A stretch of DNA of 55,951 bases from Clostridiaceae bacterium. Lineage in GTDB: Bacteria > Bacillota > Clostridia > Oscillospirales > Acutalibacteraceae. This document shows positions 26,251-34,073 of this stretch, in pieces; positions within the stretch are counted from its first letter, which is position 1, and the number at the start of each line of letters is the position of its first letter. The stretch spans positions 1 through 55,951 of the forward strand of contig JAEELT010000073.1 of the NCBI GenBank assembly GCA_016282855.1, given 5' to 3'. The notes beneath the pieces were generated by a model, which saw only the letters and a program-made list of their open reading frames with translations, made no database searches and was not told the DNA's origin. A program made the translations under genes and the position numbers.

Positions 26251-27513
26251 ATGAATAAAGATTATTTCTTAAACGGTGCGGGGGATTATTCTATTCCCCG
26301 TATTGCTCTTGATAAAGAGCCCGAAAACTGCCCGGAAGAGCTGAAATATCTGTTTGAGCACAGTGTGGTTGACGATGCTCTTGATTATCTGGGGCATCCG
26401 GATTCCGTGCTGCTCAGAAACGGCAATATTCTGACGGTTTACCCTTCCGGTCACGGCAAGGGGGCTATCCGCTCTGCAATAAGCTGTGACTCAGGGCTGA
26501 CCTACACCGAAAAAATAGAGAATATGCCCTCTTCCTGGAGCGGATCAAGAGAAACACCTACGGTTTACCGCCTTGAGTTTTGTGACGGCAGTGAAAGGCT
26601 TCTGCTTGTATGCGGCAACCCTGATTGGAATGACGGACTCGGTTCGGTCGGGGGGTTCAACTGCTCTGTTTCCGATGATGAAGGAAAAAACTGGAGCGAG
26701 TTTGAACTGTTTTACGGTAAAAAAGACGGCTGTGATTATAATACGATAGTTGCCCTTGCTTCACTTACGCGTCTTAAGGAAAACGGTAAATTCGCCGACA
26801 AATGGATGGGGCTGTTTCACGATAACAATTTTGTGAATTACAAGACGATTCTTACATTTGAAGACGGCAGAATGAAATGGTCGCGGCCTGAGCCGTATCT
26901 TTCGGAATACCGCGATATCGAGAAAGAGGCTGATATCTGCGAGGTGGAATGTATACGCTCCGGTTGCGGAGCCGGCAACGAGCTGTGCCTTATAACCCGA
27001 TGCAACACAAAGAAATATAATTCTCTGCTTTTCTTTTCTTCGGATGAGGGCGAAAGCTGGTCGGCACCGAGGATAGCGCCGAGCGCTCTTAACGGAGAAA
27101 GGCACAAGGCGGATTATCTGCCGGACGGCAGGCTGTTTATTGATTTCCGCTCGATTGAGCGTGATTATGATAAGCTTATGAAATATGACCCCGGCTGCGG
27201 CAGAAACTGGTTCAGCGAAGGCTGGGTGGCCTGGGTCGGCACCTATGAAGACTTAAAATCAGGCAGAGAGGGGCAGTACCGTCTGAAGCTCGCTCATACT
27301 TATATTGAAGGGCAGACCGTTCCCGAAGTAAAAGCCGACGCTGATACCGGATACTGCGGCAATGTTGTGCTGCCTGACGGCACGCTTGTCTGCGCCACAT
27401 ACGGTAAATTCGGCGAGAGAAACGCCGACGGCTCGCTTAAAACTTATGTTGTTTCAAAGCGGATAAAAATGGGTGATGTGGATAAGCTTTATGATTACCT
27501 GAAAAATGCTTAA
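26251..27513 (+). CDS. Cytoplasmic sialidase-like beta-propeller protein (BNR/Asp-box)
   Basis: 420 aa from MNKDYFLNGA; the longer frame overlaps the TIM-barrel gene, and AGAGGA precedes this ATG. Asp-box repeats S-x-D-x-G-x-x-W are clear at SDDEGKNW and SSDEGESW, with a weaker one at SCDSGLTY. This indicates a six-bladed sialidase-type propeller. There is no signal peptide or anchor, so it acts inside the cell or is not a classic secreted sialidase. With the adjacent epimerase-like protein it may process an unusual sugar or glycoside. The catalytic residues cannot be assigned with confidence. Confidence 0.72.
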   Translation: MNKDYFLNGAGDYSIPRIALDKEPENCPEELKYLFEHSVVDDALDYLGHPDSVLLRNGNILTVYPSGHGKGAIRSAISCDSGLTYTEKIENMPSSWSGSRETPTVYRLEFCDGSERLLLVCGNPDWNDGLGSVGGFNCSVSDDEGKNWSEFELFYGKKDGCDYNTIVALASLTRLKENGKFADKWMGLFHDNNFVNYKTILTFEDGRMKWSRPEPYLSEYRDIEKEADICEVECIRSGCGAGNELCLITRCNTKKYNSLLFFSSDEGESWSAPRIAPSALNGERHKADYLPDGRLFIDFRSIERDYDKLMKYDPGCGRNWFSEGWVAWVGTYEDLKSGREGQYRLKLAHTYIEGQTVPEVKADADTGYCGNVVLPDGTLVCATYGKFGERNADGSLKTYVVSKRIKMGDVDKLYDYLKNA

Positions 27514-27515
27514 TT

Positions 27516-27549
27516 AAAATTCCGGTGAACATTTGTTCATCGGGATTTT
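27516..27549. terminator. Bidirectional terminator ending the nusB operon
   Basis: 15-bp stem with two G-T wobbles: AAAATTCCGGTGAAC (27516-27530) and GTTCATCGGGATTTT (27535-27549), loop ATTT. It lies three bases after the last stop on the plus strand and 16 bases before the end of the convergent phosphoesterase gene. Confidence 0.85.
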
Positions 27550-27564
27550 ACTGCCTGTAATTAT

Positions 27565-28650
27565 TTATCTGTATTTAATTGATTTGCTGTTTTTATTCCC
27601 TGTGTTATCCGTAAAAGTGATTTTTACGGAGTCGTTTTTTAATACCAGTCCCGCGCCTGCAAAACGGTTGCCTTTATCAACCTCAGAGGCAACTATTATT
27701 TTACAGGGCTGACCGTAGTCATCATAACTGCCGCCCGGCTCATATATACCGAATTTATGAGTGTGCCCGCAGAGCATAAGGTCCGGCTTGACACTTTCTC
27801 TGAGCAGTTTTGCCCACTCTCTGTATATTTCTTCCTCAATGTCAAACGGAGGCTCGTATCTGTGCGTGAAGGGGGCGTGTACTATGACAAGCTTTATAAG
27901 TCCGCTTTCTTCGTTATATTCGCTTCCGGAATTGTTAATCAGGCTTTTCAGGTATTCTGTTTCCTCAAGACGGAATGTGTGGCAGGCAACCGTGCAACCG
28001 TATTCCGGATTTGAGTCTCTCTTATCCTCTCCGCAGTCGAGGCAAAGGCCCCATATTTTTCCAAGACGGAACGAGTAGTAGGTCCTGCCGTTTTTTGCGG
28101 GGGCGTACTGGGCGAATTTTTCGGCGCATTTTCCGCGTAAATCGTGATTGCCCCTGGCGAAAACAACCGGTATGCTGCCGTGAGTCAATTCGGCGCAGAT
28201 GTCAAATATCGTGTTGAAGTTTTCAACTTTGCCGCTGTCTTCGGGCACATCGCCGTTAAGAATAAGAAAGTCGAATTTTCCGAAAGCGCGCGCAGCTTCA
28301 ACCGGCCTCTGAATGTCGTTGTGAGAGTCCGCAATATGATAGCAGACAGGATCTTTTTCGGGTACGGGTCTGAATTCATAGGGGTAATATCTGTCTTTCT
28401 TGGTTTTTGTGAAATAAGGCAGTCTCTTTATTATAGGCTTCTCAATAACTGTGTAGCTCTTTTCTTTGTTGAGAAGCTCCTGAGGCACTTCTATATTATG
28501 CGTTCTTGATGCTGAGCGCAGAATGCCGTTTGAATGGTCAACAAAAATCTTATCGCCGACTTTTATGCTGATGAAAGACTGCGATTTTGAGGTGGCAATA
28601 ATCTGATAGTTTTTGCCTACAGCGAATACTGCCGGGTCAGTTCTGAGCAT
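27565..28650 (-). CDS. Calcineurin-like metallophosphoesterase
   Basis: 361 aa. All five metal-site blocks are present in order: ADSHND, NGDVPED, RGNHDLRG, VIVHAPF and CGHTHKFG. An N-terminal ~95-residue beta-rich extension resembles the Ig/fibronectin-like front domain of purple acid phosphatase-type proteins, but I cannot name it. There is no signal peptide, so it is likely cytoplasmic. It is the last gene of the MBOAT-DHHW-phosphoesterase operon, 13 nt after the DHHW gene. Substrate is unknown. Confidence 0.85.
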   Translation of the reverse strand: MLRTDPAVFAVGKNYQIIATSKSQSFISIKVGDKIFVDHSNGILRSASRTHNIEVPQELLNKEKSYTVIEKPIIKRLPYFTKTKKDRYYPYEFRPVPEKDPVCYHIADSHNDIQRPVEAARAFGKFDFLILNGDVPEDSGKVENFNTIFDICAELTHGSIPVVFARGNHDLRGKCAEKFAQYAPAKNGRTYYSFRLGKIWGLCLDCGEDKRDSNPEYGCTVACHTFRLEETEYLKSLINNSGSEYNEESGLIKLVIVHAPFTHRYEPPFDIEEEIYREWAKLLRESVKPDLMLCGHTHKFGIYEPGGSYDDYGQPCKIIVASEVDKGNRFAGAGLVLKNDSVKITFTDNTGNKNSKSIKYR

Positions 28651-28663
28651 TTGAAAATCCTCC

Positions 28664-29812
28664 TCAGTTGAGCGTTATGTCTCTGCTTGTCGCGATACCG
28701 TCAACCCCGTAAACGAGCATTACCTCGTCAAAACTCTCACTGTCAATCAAATTTTTGATATTACCGGTGTAATATCTCTGGTCAATCATTGTTATCTCTC
28801 CGTATTGCTCGGCAAGAAAGGGCGCAAGGCAGTGGGCAAAGGAGTCTTTTATCAGCAGCAGCTTTTTGCTGTTAATACCGGATCTTATATCAACTCTTGT
28901 ATGATTGCCGTCAAGGAATACGGTGTATTTATCTTCTTCATCAAGGCGGGGAGTGAAAAACATTGAACTGCTTTCGGTGGTTTTCTTTCCCTCTGCGATT
29001 GTTACTTTTACCTTTGAGTCAATCTGGCTGTTTACAAAAAGCGATATATCATCCGGCTTGGTAAGAGTGTAGCAGGAGGTTGAGTAAGATGTGCCGTAAA
29101 AGCCCGGGTATGATGTAACATCATAATCCGCAAGTGAAGGTGCCGCAAAGCCTTTAAGGCGGCAGAATTCTCTGTATGCCGCATAAGCGCCGTTGCTTGT
29201 CCAGTGGTGGTCTGTTCTGTAATAATAGGCTCTGTTTTCCATACCGGAAAACGGCTGTGTTAAATTAACAAACAGAGCGTTGTCAATACCGGAGAATTCT
29301 TTGTTCAGTTGTTCAATGTATTCAAAATCGTGATATTGAAGCGAGTTTTTAGGCAGATAGTTTTTAAGCAGAGCACCCTTTTCGGGCACCGCAATAAGTG
29401 TAACAGGCAGACTGCTTTCACGCGCGAAATCTGTTATTTCCTTAAGATTTTTATCAAAACGATTGTTTGAGTCAAAAGGTTTTTCAATCAGCCAGCCGTT
29501 TTTGCCCAGATAAACACCGTTGCTGCCGTTATTGCCTTTTATCAGTTCAAAATAAGAGTTTACCGAAACAAAGAAGGTGCGCAGCGGGGTCTGGTCGGCA
29601 AGAAACTTCTCAAAATCTTCTGAGAATTTGCCGCTTTTTATGTTTTTGACGCTGACTTCGGGAAAACCGGACAGATATCTTTTTTCGGCCGGCGAGTAAT
29701 CTGACTTTGGCAGAAAGATATAAAGAATGCATCCGGCAATGATAAACGCCAGAAACAGAGCCGTAATGACCGCGGATTTTATATTCTTTTTTTGTTTGTT
29801 GTCGTTTTTCAT
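28664..29812 (-). CDS. DHHW-motif (AlgX/AlgJ-like SGNH-fold) membrane-anchored protein
   Basis: 382 aa. A signal anchor lies at about 13-33, with the rest predicted outside. The family hallmark DHHW is at 201-204 in the context YYRTDHHWTSNGAY; this pair of histidine/aspartate residues aligns with the catalytic region of AlgJ/AlgX-type polysaccharide O-acetyltransferases. A second conserved segment LLIKDSFAHCLAPFL provides the Ser-His end block. It is encoded 2 nt from the MBOAT gene, the standard partner, so the pair probably transfers acyl (acetyl) groups to a cell-surface glycan. Confidence 0.85.
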   Translation of the reverse strand: MKNDNKQKKNIKSAVITALFLAFIIAGCILYIFLPKSDYSPAEKRYLSGFPEVSVKNIKSGKFSEDFEKFLADQTPLRTFFVSVNSYFELIKGNNGSNGVYLGKNGWLIEKPFDSNNRFDKNLKEITDFARESSLPVTLIAVPEKGALLKNYLPKNSLQYHDFEYIEQLNKEFSGIDNALFVNLTQPFSGMENRAYYYRTDHHWTSNGAYAAYREFCRLKGFAAPSLADYDVTSYPGFYGTSYSTSCYTLTKPDDISLFVNSQIDSKVKVTIAEGKKTTESSSMFFTPRLDEEDKYTVFLDGNHTRVDIRSGINSKKLLLIKDSFAHCLAPFLAEQYGEITMIDQRYYTGNIKNLIDSESFDEVMLVYGVDGIATSRDITLN

Positions 29813-29814
29813 AA

Positions 29815-31206
29815 TCAGAATTTAAAATAAAGAAACGGGTTGTATTCAGCGCTTACCAGGCTTGCTGTGCAGAGTATGATAACTGCTGCCGCGGCGGCAA
29901 TCTCAAGCGGAGCGAAATACTTTTTATCTTTCAGCCTGTCATAAAGGCTTCTGATAAGCGGGGTGGAAGCAATAATACCTGCTATGGTCAGCGGCAGATA
30001 GTTTGCTATTGTGTTGAGCACCTCGGGTGAGCTCTTTCCGCCCGAGAAGAGCGACACGGTAAAGCTGCCGAGAGCCGCGAAACCTCCGACATCATCTGAG
30101 AAATAGAAGAGCATCCATCCGAGAATAATGAAAATCAGAGCGTAAATGTGACGGAATACCTTCGGCAGTTTTTCCAGCGCTTTCAGCAGGAAGAGTTTTT
30201 CAATTACCAGTATTATTCCGAAATAGAGACCCCAGAGCAGGAAATTCCAGCTCGCGCCGTGCCAAAGACCGGTAAGCATCCAGACTATAAGCAGGTTTAT
30301 TACCGTGCGTGTTTTTCCTTTTCTGTTTCCGCCCAGGGGAATATAAACATATTCCCTGAACCAGGTGCCCAGAGATATATGCCAGCGCCGCCAGAATTCC
30401 ATGACGCTTTCAGATATATACGGATAATTAAAGTTTATCAGGAATTCAAAGCCCAGCATATTGCCAAGGCCTCTTGCCATATCGCTGTAACCGCTGAAAT
30501 CAAAATAGATCTGCAGCGAAAATGCGAGCAGCCCCATAAATGAGCCGAGCGAGCCCGGCTGAGACGCCTCACGCAGCGAATCCCACATCAGCCCCATCGG
30601 GTTTGCCAGGAGAACTTTTTTGCCGAGACCAAGCAGAAACAGGCGCACTCCTTTTGCAAAAAGGTCAATGTTTTCATGCCTGTCTTTAAGTTGTGATGCG
30701 ACATCTCTGTATTTAACGATAGGGCCGGCTATCAGCTGAGGAAACAGCGAAACATAGGTGCCGAAATCAATTATGCTGTGCTGTGCCCGCGTGTCTTCCC
30801 GGTAAACATCAATCGTATATGACATTATCTGGAATGTGTAGAATGAAATGCCTATGGGCAGAGGAACTATTATCGCGGGAATATGAGCGAAAGGAAGAAT
30901 TATATTAAGATTATCGGTAATAAATCCGGCGTATTTGAAGAAGGCAAGCAGACCTAAATCAATTACAACCGAAATAATAAGAACTGTCTTTTTCTTTGAA
31001 GGATTCTTTTCAATCAGCAGCCCTGCAAAATAGTTTACGGCTATTGAAAAAAACATAAGGGAAACGAGCACCGGCTCGCCCCAGCCGTAAAAAAAGAGGT
31101 CGGCAATCAGTAAAAAGATGTTTCTGTACTTTTTGGGCAATATATAGTAAACGGTAAGCACAACCGGAAGGAAAACAAACATAAACATCAGGCTGGAAAA
31201 TACCAT
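29815..31206 (-). CDS. MBOAT-family O-acyltransferase (AlgI/DltB-like)
   Basis: 463 aa with about eleven membrane segments. The MBOAT signature FWRRWHISLGTWFREYVYIPLGG spans residues 271-293 (it starts F-W-R-R-W-H and ends P-L-G-G). The catalytic histidine is H316 in LTGLWHGASWNF. It carries acyl groups across the membrane for glycan modification, with the DHHW protein as extracellular partner. The first gene of its operon; AGGAGG precedes the ATG. The acceptor polymer is not indicated by nearby genes. Confidence 0.9.
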   Translation of the reverse strand: MVFSSLMFMFVFLPVVLTVYYILPKKYRNIFLLIADLFFYGWGEPVLVSLMFFSIAVNYFAGLLIEKNPSKKKTVLIISVVIDLGLLAFFKYAGFITDNLNIILPFAHIPAIIVPLPIGISFYTFQIMSYTIDVYREDTRAQHSIIDFGTYVSLFPQLIAGPIVKYRDVASQLKDRHENIDLFAKGVRLFLLGLGKKVLLANPMGLMWDSLREASQPGSLGSFMGLLAFSLQIYFDFSGYSDMARGLGNMLGFEFLINFNYPYISESVMEFWRRWHISLGTWFREYVYIPLGGNRKGKTRTVINLLIVWMLTGLWHGASWNFLLWGLYFGIILVIEKLFLLKALEKLPKVFRHIYALIFIILGWMLFYFSDDVGGFAALGSFTVSLFSGGKSSPEVLNTIANYLPLTIAGIIASTPLIRSLYDRLKDKKYFAPLEIAAAAAVIILCTASLVSAEYNPFLYFKF

Positions 31207-31243
31207 AGGCTTACCTCCTTTGATTTAATTTTATACAGTTAAA

Positions 31244-31272
31244 ATTATAACAGTAATGTTATCGGCGGTCAA
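31244..31272 (-). promoter_or_regulatory. Promoter of the MBOAT operon
   Basis: Minus strand: -35 TTGACC (31267-31272), 17-bp spacer, -10 TATAAT (31244-31249). Confidence 0.8.
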
Positions 31273-31372
31273 TCAAAAAAAGGTATAAATAAATAATAAA
31301 TGTTTATTACAGGTTCAGCGTTTATGTGTCTGTTTTCCGAATCGTTTGTCATCTTTTTTAACTGAAAAGCGA

Positions 31373-31407
31373 CAAAAAAAGAAGTACGGGTTTTATGCCC
31401 GTACTTC
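31373..31407 (-). terminator. Terminator of the GGGtGRT operon
   Basis: Minus strand 10-bp stem (arms 31398-31407 and 31381-31390, sequence GAAGTACGGG/CCCGTACTTC) followed by a seven-T run (31374-31380), 15 nt after the stop. Confidence 0.9.
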
Positions 31408-31421
31408 CGTAAAAAGCTTAA

Positions 31422-32420
31422 TTATTTCATTGCCTCTTCAACCGCAACCGCGCAAGCAACGGTTGCGCCGACCATGGGATTGTTACCCATACCGATGAGC
31501 CCCATCATCTCAACATGAGCGGGAACAGAGGATGAACCTGCGAACTGAGCGTCGGAGTGCATTCTGCCCATTGTGTCTGTCATACCGTAGCTGGACGGAC
31601 CGGCTGCCATGTTATCGGGATGAAGGGTACGGCCTGTGCCGCCGCCTGAAGCAACTGAGAAATAGCTTACGCCGTTTTCAACACACCATTTTTTGTAAGT
31701 GCCTGCAACGGGATGCTGGAATCTTGTGGGGTTGGTGGAGTTGCCGGTGATGGAAACGCCGACATTCTCAAGCTTCATAATTGCAACGCCCTCGGGTACG
31801 TTATCCGCGCCGTAGCATCTGACTTTTGCCCTGTCACCGTCTGAATAAGGAGTTTCGGAGATAATCTTAACTTCTTCGGTATAGGGATCAAACTCGGTCT
31901 TTACATAGGTGAAGCCGTTGATTCTTGAAATAATCATTGCGGCATCTTTGCCGAGACCGTTGAGTATAACTTTAAGGGGCTTGACTCTTACTTTGTTGGC
32001 GTTGAGAGCGATTTTGATTGCGCCCTCAGCGGCTGCAAAGGATTCGTGACCAGCAAGGAAGCAGAAGCACTCTGTCTCCTCGGAAAGGAGCATTTTGCCG
32101 AGGTTGCCGTGGCCGAGACCTACTTTGCGGTTTTCGGCAACTGAGCCGGGGATGCAGAAGCTCTGAAGGCCAACACCGATTTTTGCGGCGGCGTCGGCGG
32201 CTTTGGTGCATCCGCTCTTGATAGCGATGGCGCAGCCTACGGTGTATGCCCAAACAGCGTTTTCAAAGCAGATGGGCTGAGTTTCTCTTACGATTTTGTC
32301 GCAATCCACACCCTTTGCAAGAGTGATTTCTTTGCATTCTTCGATTGAAGAAATGCCGTATTCGGCGAGAACGGAATTGATTTTGTCAATTCTTCTCTCA
32401 TAGCTTTCAAATAATGCCAT
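31422..32420 (-). CDS. GGGtGRT family protein (function unknown)
   Basis: 332 aa. It contains the motif that names the family, SGGGTGRT at 258-265, followed by LHPDNMAAGPSSYG. It is rich in glycine and has ten cysteines (40, 51, 63, 71, 89, 118, 120, 202, 246, 323), several near conserved-looking motifs such as CFCFLAGHES. There is no signal peptide. The family is uncharacterised and, to my knowledge, found mainly in anaerobes next to a NifU-like scaffold. Here it follows such a gene by 23 nt with its own GAGGAGG. Link to Fe-S chemistry is inference from context and cysteine content. Confidence 0.88.
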   Translation of the reverse strand: MALFESYERRIDKINSVLAEYGISSIEECKEITLAKGVDCDKIVRETQPICFENAVWAYTVGCAIAIKSGCTKAADAAAKIGVGLQSFCIPGSVAENRKVGLGHGNLGKMLLSEETECFCFLAGHESFAAAEGAIKIALNANKVRVKPLKVILNGLGKDAAMIISRINGFTYVKTEFDPYTEEVKIISETPYSDGDRAKVRCYGADNVPEGVAIMKLENVGVSITGNSTNPTRFQHPVAGTYKKWCVENGVSYFSVASGGGTGRTLHPDNMAAGPSSYGMTDTMGRMHSDAQFAGSSSVPAHVEMMGLIGMGNNPMVGATVACAVAVEEAMK

Positions 32421-32443
32421 AATTCTTTTCCTCCTCTTACAAA

Positions 32444-33139
32444 TTATTCCTTACGCGGATCGATGTATTTTGCGGCATCGGCAAATCTGCCGTAGGAGCC
32501 GATTGCTTTGTTGTAGGCTGTGGTCGGGTCGTCGCCTTTTTTAATAAAGTCGGTCATCTTGCCGAGAGAAACAAACTCGTAGCCGATAACCTGGTCATCA
32601 GCGTCAAGGGCAAGTCTTGTAACATAGCCCTCAGCCATTTCAAGGTAACGAACACCCTTTACTTTGGTGCCGTACATTGTGCCGACCTGTGAACGAAGAC
32701 CTTTGCCGAGGTCTTCAAGACCGGCGCCTACCGAAAGACCGTCGTCCGAGAATGCGGATTGGGATCTGCCGTAAACTATCTGAAGGAAAAGCTCGCGCAT
32801 GGCGGTGTTGATAGCGTCGCACACAAGGTCTGTGTTGAGCGCCTCAAGAATGGTTTTGCCGGGAAGAATCTCGGCAGCCATAGCTGCGGAATGAGTCATA
32901 CCAGAGCAGCCGATGGTTTCAACAAGAGCTTCTTCGATAATTCCGTCTTTGACGTTGAGTGAAAGCTTGCAGGCGCCCTGCTGAGGAGCGCACCAGCCCA
33001 CGCCGTGAGTGAAGCCGGATATGTCCTTTATTTCGTATGCCTTGACCCATTTGCCCTCCTCGGGTATGGGTGCGGGACCGTGGTGGGGGCCCTTTGCTAC
33101 GCAGCACATATTCTGCACTTCGCCGGTGTAATTGATCAT
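32444..33139 (-). CDS. NifU/IscU-like iron-sulfur cluster assembly scaffold protein
   Basis: 231 aa, longer than the ~125-aa IscU. The core scaffold segment includes LVETIGCSGMTHSAAMAAEIL (C78), equivalent to the first ligand cysteine region of IscU/NifU-N. Other candidate ligands are C12/C13 near the N-terminus, C50 and C57. A C-terminal extension of about 80 residues (KGVRYLEMAEGYVTRL onward) is not part of standard IscU. AGGAG lies 8 nt before the ATG. Co-transcribed with the GGGtGRT gene; no cysteine desulfurase is present nearby, so it may serve a dedicated target instead of general Fe-S assembly. Confidence 0.82.
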   Translation of the reverse strand: MINYTGEVQNMCCVAKGPHHGPAPIPEEGKWVKAYEIKDISGFTHGVGWCAPQQGACKLSLNVKDGIIEEALVETIGCSGMTHSAAMAAEILPGKTILEALNTDLVCDAINTAMRELFLQIVYGRSQSAFSDDGLSVGAGLEDLGKGLRSQVGTMYGTKVKGVRYLEMAEGYVTRLALDADDQVIGYEFVSLGKMTDFIKKGDDPTTAYNKAIGSYGRFADAAKYIDPRKE

Positions 33140-33180
33140 ATGAATTTCTCCTTTCGTCGGATGTAAAATAACCGTGTAAT

Positions 33181-33209
33181 ATTTTAAACTAAATCGGTTG
33201 CGTTATCAA
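33181..33209 (-). promoter_or_regulatory. Promoter of NifU-like/GGGtGRT operon
   Basis: Minus strand: -35 TTGATA (33204-33209), 17-bp spacer, -10 TAAAAT (33181-33186). It separates this pair from the glycosyltransferase gene that ends at 33215. Confidence 0.7.
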
Positions 33210-33214
33210 GTGGT

Positions 33215-34000
33215 TTATTGCTTTTTTTCAAAAAACTCTTTGTACAGCGCCGTATCTTTTTTTAGTAGCCTTTCTTTTTTCATAAATCTTATGTGAAGCG
33301 CCATAGGAAGATAGGCGAGAGTATTTATAAAGGAATTGCCCGATTTACCGTCTTTTCTGGCGTAGCAGTTGACGGGAAACTCTTTGAACGTATATCCCAA
33401 TACCTTTTTGAGTCTCAGGGGCTTGAGCATCAGCTCAAGCAGAATAGTGTAGCCGGTGCTTTCGTAGTTAATTGACTGATATAACTCAGTCGGAACAATC
33501 TGAACCGGATTTGTAAGGTCGGTGAGTCTGCTCCCGAATAAAACCCTGAGAAAAACCTGTGCAAGTGAATTGAGCTTTTTTCTTATGGGATTATATCCGT
33601 AAAAAGTGCAACCCTTCAGGCGGCGTGAAGTGGTGGCAATAACATTGCTGTCTTCTTTTACGCATTTTATCAGATCCGGGATTACATCGAGGTTTTCGGC
33701 AAGATCTGCGGCCACAACCATACAGTGAGTGCCGCTGCATCTGTCAATCGCTTCCTGAATTGCGGCAGATAATCCGGGGCGGGACTGCCCGAATATGATT
33801 ATCGGTACCTCTGTTTGAGCGGCGGCAAGTTCATCAAGCGCTTTTCGGCTTTCGCTGCTTATGTCAGGGGAGTAAGCAATTATTATCTCTTTAAGATCGT
33901 GTCTGTCAACCAGTGAGAGAATTGAATATACGGTTTCTTTAAGGGAGTGAGTTTCAGTGACAGCTCCGGTCATTATTGACAGGTTTTCAAATTCAGTCAT
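33215..34000 (-). CDS. GT2-like glycosyltransferase
   Basis: 261 aa. It has a GT-A style N-terminal fold with SIMTGAVTETHSLKETVYSIL, a nucleotide-sugar region SRPGLSAAIQEAID, and an acidic site MVVAADLAEN where a DxD motif is expected (only A-D-L-A-E is seen). The remainder, including FGSRLTDLTNPVQIV and EFPVNCYARKDGKSG, resembles dolichol-phosphate-mannose synthase or ArnC-type enzymes, but no C-terminal transmembrane helix is seen. AAGGAAG is 10 nt before the ATG. It lies 73 nt after the radical SAM gene, with which it is probably co-transcribed. Confidence 0.72.
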   Translation of the reverse strand: MTEFENLSIMTGAVTETHSLKETVYSILSLVDRHDLKEIIIAYSPDISSESRKALDELAAAQTEVPIIIFGQSRPGLSAAIQEAIDRCSGTHCMVVAADLAENLDVIPDLIKCVKEDSNVIATTSRRLKGCTFYGYNPIRKKLNSLAQVFLRVLFGSRLTDLTNPVQIVPTELYQSINYESTGYTILLELMLKPLRLKKVLGYTFKEFPVNCYARKDGKSGNSFINTLAYLPMALHIRFMKKERLLKKDTALYKEFFEKKQ

Positions 34001-34073
34001 TTTAAGTATGCTTCCTTAATGAAATGGTGAGGCTTGAACAATAAAGAATTCGAAGCAACCTCTCGTTTTTTGC

